Shown: in pieces, positions 1 through 6,977 of the stretch
Numbering within the stretch: the stretch's first letter is position 1
Layout of the letters: each line of letters opens with the position of its first letter
Source of the DNA: JAHFUI01 sp041485905
GTDB lineage: Bacteria; Acidobacteriota; Vicinamibacteria; Vicinamibacterales; CAVVIG01
Assembly (NCBI GenBank): GCA_041485905.1
Contig: JBGPKK010000195.1
Location: 1 to 8,535 of the forward strand
DNA: 8,535 nucleotides
Direction of reading: 5' to 3'
Position numbers and translations under genes: made by a program
The notes under the pieces: model-generated
What the model saw: the letters and a program-made list of their open reading frames with translations, nothing else
The model's database searches: none
What the model was told of the DNA's origin: nothing

Positions 1-873
1 CTACTTGGACAGCTCGGCATAGAACGCATCGATCTGCGGAACTCGCGGCGTCCAGCCGATGTCGTCGGTCTTGAGTTGTGACAGCAACTGATCCTTTGCG
101 ACGCCCTTACGAATCAACTCGGTCGCGCGATCGATCACGGTGTCGAATTTTGTCTTGAACGCCTGAACATCGGCCTTGGTCAGGACGGGGCCGTTGCCGG
201 GAATCGCCGCATCGAAATCGAGCTTCAATACTGTGTCGAGCACCTGCTTCCACTCGAGCGCGCTGCCGCCGCCGGGGTAGTCGATCAGCGGCCCGGTCGT
301 TCCGGTCGTGACCGCATCGCTGACGGCTACAACCTTCAGATCGCGGTAGTACACGATGCTGTCACCGCTCGTGTGCGATCGGCCGTAATGATGGACCTGC
401 ACCTCGACGCCTCCGAGACGAACGACGTAGTCCTTGTCGTACGTGATGCTCGGCGACGCAGGTAATGGAGTGGATTGGTACGTGGTGAGGTTCTTCTTCA
501 AGTTTTCATGGCCGATGACCTGCGCGCCGGCCTCCAGAAACTTCGCGTTGTTGCCGGTGTGATCGGCGTGGTGGTGCGTAACGATGACGAACTTGACCGG
601 CTTGTCGGTGACGGTCTTTATCTGATCGATCAGCCCGTTGTAGTTCGCGTCGCCCGCCAGCTTGCCGTCGACCAGAATCACGCCGTCGCTGGTGATGCGC
701 ACCAGAGAATTCGCGCCGGCGCCCGCGACCATGTAGAGACCGGGCTTCACCTGCTGGATGGGCTGCACGCCGGCCCCGCCTCTCCCTCTCCCCTGCCCGG
801 CGGGCGGCGCCTGCGCAAGGATGGTCGCCGAAACGAGCGCGCCACAGACCGCGACGAGCGATGTCTTCAACAT
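1..873 (-). CDS. Secreted MBL-fold metallo-hydrolase
   Basis: The product is 290 aa and is predicted to be a periplasmic metal-dependent hydrolase of the metallo-beta-lactamase fold; its substrate cannot be read from sequence. Residues 1-22 form a Sec signal peptide (hydrophobic core, then ILAQA), followed by a Gly/Arg-rich linker (about 26-35). The metal motif HxHxDH is complete at H100, H102, D104 and H105. H167 in SHTSGD and D186 in VSDAV fit the next two ligand positions. The loop that is usually PGHGP reads PGNGP, so the last expected His is Asn227. ATG at 873 was chosen because it places the signal peptide at the N-terminus. The frame continues upstream to ATG 918 and GTG 951, but those starts bury the signal behind extra residues and have no better Shine-Dalgarno. 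The stop codon is exactly at base 1, so the gene is complete. It diverges from the cytochrome gene at 899. The family call is firm; the specific activity is unknown. Confidence 0.9.
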   Translation of the reverse strand: MLKTSLVAVCGALVSATILAQAPPAGQGRGRGGAGVQPIQQVKPGLYMVAGAGANSLVRITSDGVILVDGKLAGDANYNGLIDQIKTVTDKPVKFVIVTHHHADHTGNNAKFLEAGAQVIGHENLKKNLTTYQSTPLPASPSITYDKDYVVRLGGVEVQVHHYGRSHTSGDSIVYYRDLKVVAVSDAVTTGTTGPLIDYPGGGSALEWKQVLDTVLKLDFDAAIPGNGPVLTKADVQAFKTKFDTVIDRATELIRKGVAKDQLLSQLKTDDIGWTPRVPQIDAFYAELSK

Positions 874-898
874 TAAGGTCCCAAGAGTATATAAATTG
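874..898. promoter_or_regulatory. Putative back-to-back promoter between divergent genes
   Basis: This 25-bp gap is the most AT-rich spot in the vicinity. On the minus strand, TATACT (891 to 886) matches a sigma-70 -10 box and would start transcription only about 6 nt before the ATG at 873. On the plus strand, TATAAA (890-895) could serve as a -10 box, with transcription starting near 902. No convincing -35 box is visible on either strand, and neither gene has a clear Shine-Dalgarno sequence. Very short leaders or leaderless transcripts are therefore possible. The call rests on base composition and -10 similarity only. Confidence 0.4.
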
Positions 899-1609
899 GT
901 GGCCGTGCGTCTGCTCATTTTCGCAACGATTTTCGGCGCAACGCTCGCCACGTCTGCGCTGGCCGGTCAAACCGTGTGGGACGGCGTGTACACGTCCGCG
1001 CAGGCGACACGCGGCGCGGCAATCTTCGCCAGCCAATGCAGTGCCTGTCACAACGACACCCTCCCGGATCGGATCGCGCCAGCGTCCTTCATGAACGCGT
1101 GGGCTGAAGACACCTTGAAGAGCCTGTTCACGGTCGTCAAGACGACGATGCCGCGAACCGCGCCCGGCAGCCTCACCGACGCCGCCTACACCGACATCGT
1201 CGCCTACGTGCTGCAACTGAACGCCTTTCCGCCCGGGGCCGGGGAGCTTGGGCCGGGCGCGCTGGACACGATTCGAGTCGAAGCGAGAGGCGGTCCCGAG
1301 CCCGTGCCCAACTTCTCGCTCGTTCGGACGTCCGGCTGCCTGACCCAGACCGCCGGCACGTCATGGACCCTGACCAACGCCACCGAAGCGATCAGGACCA
1401 GGGATCCCGGCGCCGAAACAGACGCGAAAGGCGACAATACTCCGCCAAAATCGGGGGTCGGCCACACTTTCAGGCTGCTGCAGGCCTACCCTGCCGAATC
1501 AGAACGCGGCCATAAAGTCGAAGCCAAGGGCTTTCTGATTAGAGCGTCCAATGAGGAACGCATCAACGTCACCTCGCTGCGAACAATCGCGGCAAATTGC
1601 GGGAACTGA
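899..1609 (+). CDS. Exported monohaem cytochrome c with extra C-terminal domain
   Basis: With the GTG start at 899 the product is 236 aa. It starts with a Sec signal peptide (hydrophobic core LLIFATIFGATLATSALAG, residues about 5-23) and continues as a class I cytochrome c domain (about 25-108). The haem site is CSACH at 47-51 and the likely distal ligand is Met84 in TTMPRT. The closing helix is DIVAYVLQLN. It probably carries electrons in the periplasm for a dehydrogenase or for the haem protein encoded next. After a Pro/Gly linker comes a roughly 90-residue domain that I cannot assign to a named family. It begins SGCLTQ (Cys147), contains WTLTNATE and GHKVEAKGFLI, and ends NCGN; its two cysteines could form a disulphide. 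GTG 905 and TTG 896 are alternative starts. The open frame reaches back to 758, but that part is antisense to the MBL gene and has no signal-peptide logic. Confidence 0.85.
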   Translation: MAVRLLIFATIFGATLATSALAGQTVWDGVYTSAQATRGAAIFASQCSACHNDTLPDRIAPASFMNAWAEDTLKSLFTVVKTTMPRTAPGSLTDAAYTDIVAYVLQLNAFPPGAGELGPGALDTIRVEARGGPEPVPNFSLVRTSGCLTQTAGTSWTLTNATEAIRTRDPGAETDAKGDNTPPKSGVGHTFRLLQAYPAESERGHKVEAKGFLIRASNEERINVTSLRTIAANCGN

Positions 1610-1653
1610 GGCGGTTTCACCGTAAAATATGTGCTGGCGTTATGCGCCGCGGC

Positions 1654-1660
1654 GGGAGGG
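1654..1660 (+). promoter_or_regulatory. Ribosome binding site fixing the GTG start at 1667
   Basis: GGGAGGG lies 6 nt before GTG 1667 and is a strong Shine-Dalgarno match. It supports GTG 1667 as the start: a GTG at 1631 in the same frame runs into TAA at 1664-1666 and cannot be used. The 57 bp between the cytochrome stop and this start hold only weak promoter-like sequence (TAAAAT at 1623-1628, with no -35 box at proper spacing), so read-through from the cytochrome gene is plausible. Confidence 0.75.
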
Positions 1661-1666
1661 CCATAA

Positions 1667-4084
1667 GTGAGAAAAGGCGTTTGTAGTTTGCTGGTGGGCT
1701 GGCTGGTGCTGCTCTTTGGGATCTCGAGCCGTCCCCTGGCATCCGCTCGTCAACAGCCTGCGCCGGCCGTCGCCTCTGCGGTTTCGCCCGAACGCGCCGT
1801 CGTCGACAAGTACTGCGTCACGTGCCACAACCAGCGGGCGAAAATCGCAGGGCTGACGCTGGACACGATGGACCTTGCGAGCGCGCCCGCGCACGCAGAG
1901 GTGTGGGAAAAAGTGATCCGGAAGGTCCGCGGCGGACTCATGCCGCCGGTCGGCATGCCGCGACCGGACAAGACGGCCCTCACAGGACTCGCGACCTATC
2001 TGGAAACATCGATCGACCGGGCCGCGGCCGCTCATCCCCGTCCAGGCCGCACGGTGCTGCACCGCCTGAACCGGGCCGAGTACGGCAACGCGATCCGCGA
2101 TTTGCTGGCGCTCGACGTCGACGTCACGTCGCTGCTGCCGCCTGACGACAGCGCGTACGGCTTCGACAACATCGCCGATGTGCTGGGCGTGTCGCCGGTG
2201 TTGATGGAGCGCTACCTGTCGGCGGCCTGGAAGATCACCAGCCTCGCGGCCGGCGATCCGAAGATCGCGCCGACCAAGGAGACGTTCCGCGTCCGCGGCG
2301 ATCTCTCGCAGGACGACCACGCCGAGGGCCTGCCCATCGGCACGCGCGGCGGCATCGTCGTGCGGTATACGTTTCCGGTCGACGGCGAATACGTGATCAG
2401 TCCAAAGCTCTATCGGGAGACGGTGAACATCGTGCGCGGTCTCGAGGTGCCTCACGATCTGGAAATCACCTTTGACGGCGAGCGCGTTCTCCTCGCGCGG
2501 TTCGGCGGCGCCGTAGACGAACGGGCGAACTACCTGAACCCGACGTCTGCAGGCGACGAGATGGAGAAGCGCTTCCAAAAGCGGATCGCCGTCAACGCCG
2601 GCCCGCATTCGGTGGGCGTCGCGTTCCTGAAGAAAAGCTCCGCGCCCACCGTGGACCTGCTGCAGCCGTTCCTGCGCGAGCGGATCGATCCGATCACGCC
2701 GGTCGGCATCCCCGAGCTCGACAAGGTGACCATCGAAGGACCCTTCAACGTCACCGGCTCAGGAAACTCGCCGAGCCGCCGCAGGATCTTCACGTGCCAT
2801 CCGACGGACGAACGTCCTGTTCCAGATACGACCGAGCCCTGCGCGAAGACGATCCTCTCGACGATAGCGCGCCGCGCCTATCGTCGTCCGATCACCGACG
2901 CGGAGATGGACCGCCTTGCGGGCTTTTACCGCAGCGAGCGAACGACCGGCGGCGGCTTCGATGCCGGCATCGAGAGCGCGCTTCGATTCATCCTCGTCAG
3001 CCCGCAGTTTCTGTTCCGATTCGAGCGCGACCCTCAGACGGCCGCGCCCGACAGCGTGTATCGCATCAGCGACCTCGAGTTAGCGTCCCGCCTGTCGTTC
3101 TTCATCTGGAGCAGCATCCCCGACGATCAGCTGTTGAACCTGGCGATCGACGGAAAGCTTCAGAATCCGGCGGTCCTGGAGCAGCAGGTGAGGCGGATGC
3201 TGGCGGACCAGCGCGCCCGTGCGCTCGGCAGCAACTTCGCCGGACAGTGGCTATACCTGCGAAACCTGAAAAGCCTGCGCCCCGACGAAGACGTCTTCCC
3301 CGACTTCGACGACAACCTGCGGCAGGCGCTCCAGCGCGAGACCGAGCTGCTCTTCGAAAGCATCGTGCTCGAAGACCACAGCGTGCTCGATCTGCTGAAG
3401 GCCGATTACACGTTCCTGAACGAACGCCTCGCGCGCCATTACGGGATTCCGAACGTCTACGGCGATCAGTTCCGGCGTGTGGCGGTCGGCGACGATGTCC
3501 GCAAAGGGCTGCTGGGTCATGGCAGCATTCTGGCGTTGAATTCGTACGCCAACCGCACGTCGCCGGTGACGCGCGGCAAATACGTGCTGACGAACATTCT
3601 CGGCACGCCGCCCCCGGAACCGCCGCCCAACGTTCCTCCGCTCGACGAGAAGCCAGGCAAGCCGCTCACCATGCGCGAACGCATGGAGGAGCACCGCAAG
3701 AACCCGGCGTGCGCAAGCTGCCACAAACTGATGGACCCGATCGGCCTGTCACTCGAAAACTTCGACGCGATTGGCCGCTGGCGAACAAGCGATGCGGGCA
3801 CGCGTATCGATGCGTCGAGCACGCTCTGGGACGGGACCGCGGTCGAGGGTCCAGCAGGCCTCCGGCAGGCGATCCTGAGCCGTCCCGACCAGTTCGCGCG
3901 AACGGCCACCGAAATGCTGCTGACGTACGCGCTGGGCCGGGGGCTCGAGTCTGCCGATATGCCGGTCGTGCGCGCGATCGTCCGGGACGCGGCACGCAAC
4001 AACTACCGGTTCTCGTCGCTGGTCGGCGGAATCGCCACGAGCGTCCCGTTTCAGATGAAAATGAAGAAGGCCGAAGACCAATAA
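1667..4084 (+). CDS. DUF1592/DUF1588-family exported haem protein with two CxxCH motifs
   Basis: The product is 805 aa, a normal length for this Planctomycete-type cytochrome-associated family (DUF1587, DUF1592, DUF1588, DUF1585, DUF1595). A signal peptide covers residues 1 to about 27. A cytochrome c-like domain follows, with haem motif CVTCH at 50-54 and likely ligand Met92 in GLMPP. DUF1587 begins near 128 (RTVLHRLNRAEYGN). Residues about 195-390 look like a beta-rich region, possibly carbohydrate-binding-like, and include the family signature GPFNVTGSGNSPSRRRIF. DUF1595 runs about 393-455, DUF1592 about 465-595 and DUF1588 about 609-705, the last with a second haem motif CASCH at 682-686. 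DUF1585 covers about 725-800. No enzymatic activity is established for the family; periplasmic oxidation or electron transfer is inference. TAA at 4082-4084 overlaps the ribosome binding site of the DUF1552 gene, so the two are almost certainly co-transcribed. Start: GTG 1667. Confidence 0.92.
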   Translation: MRKGVCSLLVGWLVLLFGISSRPLASARQQPAPAVASAVSPERAVVDKYCVTCHNQRAKIAGLTLDTMDLASAPAHAEVWEKVIRKVRGGLMPPVGMPRPDKTALTGLATYLETSIDRAAAAHPRPGRTVLHRLNRAEYGNAIRDLLALDVDVTSLLPPDDSAYGFDNIADVLGVSPVLMERYLSAAWKITSLAAGDPKIAPTKETFRVRGDLSQDDHAEGLPIGTRGGIVVRYTFPVDGEYVISPKLYRETVNIVRGLEVPHDLEITFDGERVLLARFGGAVDERANYLNPTSAGDEMEKRFQKRIAVNAGPHSVGVAFLKKSSAPTVDLLQPFLRERIDPITPVGIPELDKVTIEGPFNVTGSGNSPSRRRIFTCHPTDERPVPDTTEPCAKTILSTIARRAYRRPITDAEMDRLAGFYRSERTTGGGFDAGIESALRFILVSPQFLFRFERDPQTAAPDSVYRISDLELASRLSFFIWSSIPDDQLLNLAIDGKLQNPAVLEQQVRRMLADQRARALGSNFAGQWLYLRNLKSLRPDEDVFPDFDDNLRQALQRETELLFESIVLEDHSVLDLLKADYTFLNERLARHYGIPNVYGDQFRRVAVGDDVRKGLLGHGSILALNSYANRTSPVTRGKYVLTNILGTPPPEPPPNVPPLDEKPGKPLTMRERMEEHRKNPACASCHKLMDPIGLSLENFDAIGRWRTSDAGTRIDASSTLWDGTAVEGPAGLRQAILSRPDQFARTATEMLLTYALGRGLESADMPVVRAIVRDAARNNYRFSSLVGGIATSVPFQMKMKKAEDQ

Positions 4085-4088
4085 GGAG
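4083..4088 (+). promoter_or_regulatory. Ribosome binding site of the DUF1552 gene, overlapping the upstream stop
   Basis: AAGGAG shares its first two bases with the TAA stop of the DUF1592-family gene and lies 7 nt before ATG 4096. The overlap fixes the true start inside a much longer open frame that begins at 2794, and it suggests translational coupling of the two genes. Confidence 0.8.
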
Positions 4089-4095
4089 CGCTGCA

Positions 4096-5412
4096 ATGTT
4101 TCTGACCAAGAAGCACCTGTCCCGTCGCGCGTTCATCCGCAGCAGCGTCGGCGCCACGTTCGCGCTGCCGCTGCTGGACGCCATGGTTCCAGCGCAGACA
4201 CCGCTGGCCCGAACGGCGGCCGCGCCGTTGCAGCGTTTCGGCTTCATCTATGTGCCGCACGGATCGATCATGAAGGAGTGGACGCCCACGCAGGAGGGCG
4301 CCGGCTTCGAGTTCTCCCCGATCCTCAAACCGCTCGAGCGGTTCCGGAGTCAGGTCAACGTGCTGACCGGTCTCGTGAACAACGGCGAGAGCGGGCACTC
4401 TCCCAGCACGGCCATGTGGCTGAGCGGCACGTTTCCGGCCAAAGGCAGCGTGATCAGGTTGAACACGACGGTCGACCAGATCATCGCGCAGAAGATCGGC
4501 CAGAGTACGACGTTCCCGTCGATTGAGTTGGCCACCGAGGATCACTCGAGCCACCTCGGGAGCTGCGCGGGAGACTTCCTGTGCTCGTACATGAGCACGA
4601 TCTCGTGGCGGACGCCCACGCAGCCACTGCCGATGGAGATCAACCCGCGCGTCGTGTTCGAGCGCATGTTCGGCGGCGACGCGGCGACGGTTGAAGAGCG
4701 GCGGGCGCGTCTGGTCAGCAACAACAGCATTCTCGACGCGGTCCGCGACAGCGTGACCGAGCTGCAACGCGGCCTCGGGCTGCGCGACCGCGCCAAGCTC
4801 ACCGAATACCTGGACAACGTTCGTGAGATCGAGCGGCAGATTCAGCAGACTGAGAAGCGCTCGGAGACGCTCGCGGACGTGCCTCCGACCCCCATCGGTG
4901 TACCGGAGAACTGGGAAGAGCACGCCAAGCTGATGTTCGAGCTGATGGCGCTGGCCTATCAGGGCAACCTCACGCGCGTGGTGTCGTTCATGCTCGCCCG
5001 CGAGCTCAGCACGCTCAGCTACCCGCAGATCGGGGTGGCCGACGGACATCATCCGGTGTCGCACAACAACAACGTGCCCGAGCAGGTGGCCAAGAAGGCC
5101 AAGATCGACATGTACCACCTCGACCTGTTCGCGAATTTCCTCGAGCGGCTGCGATCGACGCCCGACGGCGACGGCAGTCTGCTGGATCATTCGATGTTTC
5201 TGTACGGCAGCGGCATGAGCAACGGGAACCAGCACACGCACGACAACCTCCCGATTCTCCTGGTCGGCGGCGCGGCGGGCCGGCTCAAAGGCGATCGCCA
5301 TATCAGGATGAAGGCGAACACGCCGCTGTCGAACCTGATGATCACACTGCTCGACAAGGCAGGCGTATCGACCGACCATTTTGGGGAGAGCTCAGGGCGG
5401 ATTGAGTTATAA
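4096..5412 (+). CDS. Tat-exported DUF1552 family protein
   Basis: The product is 438 aa, typical for DUF1552. The N-terminus carries a twin-arginine signal, SRRAFI (Arg10-Arg11), followed by a hydrophobic stretch ending near VPAQT (about 36). It should therefore be exported folded, which often means a cofactor or metal is acquired in the cytoplasm. Family signatures seen include FGFIYVPHG, GHSPSTAMWLSG, the cysteine pair C157/C163 before ISWRTPTQPLP, DGHHPVSHNN (H318, H319, H323), LLDHSMFLYGSGM, and a His-rich loop QHTHDNLP (H380, H382, D383). The His and Asp residues could form a metal site, by analogy to the related-looking DUF1501 proteins; that is inference. Residues about 234-262 may form a coiled coil. 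The biochemical function is unknown. The gene follows the DUF1592-family gene by 11 nt, a pairing common in planctomycetes and acidobacteria, so the two products probably act together. Confidence 0.92.
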   Translation: MFLTKKHLSRRAFIRSSVGATFALPLLDAMVPAQTPLARTAAAPLQRFGFIYVPHGSIMKEWTPTQEGAGFEFSPILKPLERFRSQVNVLTGLVNNGESGHSPSTAMWLSGTFPAKGSVIRLNTTVDQIIAQKIGQSTTFPSIELATEDHSSHLGSCAGDFLCSYMSTISWRTPTQPLPMEINPRVVFERMFGGDAATVEERRARLVSNNSILDAVRDSVTELQRGLGLRDRAKLTEYLDNVREIERQIQQTEKRSETLADVPPTPIGVPENWEEHAKLMFELMALAYQGNLTRVVSFMLARELSTLSYPQIGVADGHHPVSHNNNVPEQVAKKAKIDMYHLDLFANFLERLRSTPDGDGSLLDHSMFLYGSGMSNGNQHTHDNLPILLVGGAAGRLKGDRHIRMKANTPLSNLMITLLDKAGVSTDHFGESSGRIEL

Positions 5413-5418
5413 CAAAAA

Positions 5419-5481
5419 CGGAAGACGCAGAACGCAAAACGGAAAACGCAGAACGGAAGACGGAAAACGCAGAACGGGAAC
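5419..5481 (+). repeat. Nine tandem 7-bp units (three 21-bp super-units) before the ankyrin gene
   Basis: From 5419 the sequence reads in exact 7-bp steps: CGGAAGA, CGCAGAA, CGCAAAA, CGGAAAA, CGCAGAA, CGGAAGA, CGGAAAA, CGCAGAA, CGGGAAC. Every unit begins CG, and most fit CGSARRA. The array also resolves into three 21-bp units that begin at 5419, 5440 and 5461 and resemble each other closely. It fills almost the whole gap between the DUF1552 stop (5412) and the ankyrin start (5487). No unit is a good Shine-Dalgarno sequence. The periodicity is read directly; any function is unknown. Confidence 0.9.
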
Positions 5482-5486
5482 CGAAC

Positions 5487-6974
5487 ATGCATAACGCGAA
5501 GCGCCGGCTGTCGAGTCTTTACGTTTTACGTTCGACGTTTTTCGTTTGCTTCACGCTCGTCGCCGCGAGCACCGTCGCAGCCGCGCCGAGCGATGCCCGT
5601 CTCGCCGACGCGGCCAGGAATCGCGACAAGGCGACCGTGCGCTCGCTGCTGAAGCAGCGCCCCGATCTGAACGCGCTGAACGCGCCCGACGCCGAAGGGA
5701 TGACGGCGCTGCACTGGGCCGCGCATTGGGACGATCTGGAAACTGCCCGGCTGCTGCTCCGTGCCGGCGCCAACGCCAAGATCGCCAACCGATACGGCGT
5801 TACCCCGCTTCATGAAGCGTGCACGGTCAGCAACGTCGCGATGATTGAAGCGCTGTTGAAAGCGGGAGCCGATCCCAACGCGTCGTTCGGCGACGGCGAA
5901 ACTCCGCTCATGACCGCCGCGCGGACGGGCAACGTGGACGCCGTGAAGTTGCTGCTCACCTTTGGCGGGAACGTGGACGCGCGTGAAGCGTGGCGCGGGC
6001 AGACGGCGCTCATGTGGGCGGCCGCGGAAAATCATGCGGCAGTGGTCAAGCTCCTCATCGAGCTTCGCGCCGACGTGAACGCCCGCTCGGTGCATTACGA
6101 ATTTGCCAAGCTGACGGGCGGCAGCGGCGGCATCATCCACGACCGCTCCGAGGGCGGCCTCACGCCGCTGCTGTTTGCGGCGCGGCAGGGCGCCATCGAG
6201 TCGGCGGACGTCCTGATTGAGGCGGGCGCCGACATGAACCTGAAGGAGCCGCAATACGGGTTCACCCCGATGCAGACGGCGATCTTCAACGGCCACTACG
6301 ATTTCGCCGCACGCCTGATCGAGAAAGGCGCGAACGTCAACGACGGCTCGCTCTATACCGCGATTGAGATGCGCAACCTCGCGACCTACAGCAACCGGCC
6401 CAACCCGCCCGATACGGACAAGCGCCTCAACAGCCTGGATCTGGTCAAGTTGCTGCTCGCCCGCGGCGCGGATCCCAACGAGGCGTATTGGAAGAAGATC
6501 CCGCCGCGGCAGGCGCAGGGAGACATTGCCGTGCCCGTCGGCGCGACGCCGTTGTACCGCGCGACCAGGTCTATGGATCTTGCAGCGATTCGCCTGCTGG
6601 TGGAGAAAGGCGCCGATCCGGAGATGGCCATCACCGACAATTCGACGCCGTTGATGATGGCGTCAGGACTCGGCGCCAGACCACGCGGCGGAGAAGAGGA
6701 CGTGATCGAGAAGGCCGGCCGCGCCGATCCGCTCGACGCGATCAAGCTGTTCGTGGACGCCGGCGCCGACGTCAACGCGATCAACGATCTGGGAAATACC
6801 GCCCTGCACTACGCGGCGCAAACCGGAGCGACTCGGATCATCGAGTTCCTCGTCAGCAAAGGCGCGAAGCTCGACGTCCAGAACTTCCAGAACAAGACCC
6901 CGCTCGATCTCGCCAGGGGGCCGTCAGCCGCGCTCATCCGCAAACTGACGGGCACCACGGCGACTGCCCAGTAG
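5487..6974 (+). CDS. Exported ankyrin-repeat protein
   Basis: The product is 495 aa. Residues 1 to about 33 are a Sec signal peptide (basic n-region HNAKRR, hydrophobic core, VAAA cleavage region). The remainder is a solenoid of about 12 ankyrin repeats. Clear 33-34-residue repeats begin at 71, 104, 137, 171, 224, 258, 352, 436 and 469 with G-x-T-P/A-L starts and A-A or G-A-D/N turns. Longer insertions interrupt the solenoid at about 202-223 (Gly/Ser-rich, LTGGSGG), 297-316, 334-351 and 394-414. It is probably a periplasmic protein-binding scaffold. Lying 74 bp after the DUF1552 gene on the same strand, it may bind one of the exported partners; this is inferred from context. Upstream of ATG 5487 only GGGAA (5477-5481 region) resembles a ribosome binding site, because the heptamer array occupies that space. 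Codons 12-21 contain an inverted counterpart of the array. Confidence 0.92.
   Translation: MHNAKRRLSSLYVLRSTFFVCFTLVAASTVAAAPSDARLADAARNRDKATVRSLLKQRPDLNALNAPDAEGMTALHWAAHWDDLETARLLLRAGANAKIANRYGVTPLHEACTVSNVAMIEALLKAGADPNASFGDGETPLMTAARTGNVDAVKLLLTFGGNVDAREAWRGQTALMWAAAENHAAVVKLLIELRADVNARSVHYEFAKLTGGSGGIIHDRSEGGLTPLLFAARQGAIESADVLIEAGADMNLKEPQYGFTPMQTAIFNGHYDFAARLIEKGANVNDGSLYTAIEMRNLATYSNRPNPPDTDKRLNSLDLVKLLLARGADPNEAYWKKIPPRQAQGDIAVPVGATPLYRATRSMDLAAIRLLVEKGADPEMAITDNSTPLMMASGLGARPRGGEEDVIEKAGRADPLDAIKLFVDAGADVNAINDLGNTALHYAAQTGATRIIEFLVSKGAKLDVQNFQNKTPLDLARGPSAALIRKLTGTTATAQ
5522..5549 (-). repeat. Inverted, 7-nt-periodic counterpart of the heptamer array, within signal-peptide codons
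   Basis: Inside the ankyrin gene four consecutive 7-mers read CGTTTTA, CGTTCGA, CGTTTTT, CGTTTGC. Their reverse complements (AAAACG and GAACG cores) match the cores of the upstream array at the same 7-nt spacing. RNA from the array could therefore pair with this stretch in several registers, with the start codon in the loop. Because this segment is also coding sequence, chance enrichment of CGTTT codons cannot be excluded. Confidence 0.55.
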
Positions 6975-6977
6975 TGT

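Noticed and set aside
1612..1628. Hairpin CGGT-TTC-ACCG followed by TAAAAT after the cytochrome gene, as a terminator
   Set aside because: A four-pair stem without a T-run is too weak; the TAAAAT is equally weak as a promoter because no -35 box is at proper distance.
1640..2608. Open frame of 322 codons on the minus strand opposite the DUF1592-family gene
   Set aside because: The composition is dominated by Arg, Val and Asp with no domain signature, and the plus strand is firmly assigned there.
2794..4095. Upstream extension of the DUF1552 reading frame
   Set aside because: This part is an Arg/Pro-rich out-of-frame reading of the DUF1592-family gene. The Tat signal and the AAGGAG site place the true start at 4096.
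4051..5379. Long open frame (442 codons) on the minus strand opposite the DUF1552 gene
   Set aside because: The translation is Arg/His/Val-rich low-complexity sequence without recognisable motifs, and it lies antisense to a clear family member; it is a GC-rich shadow.
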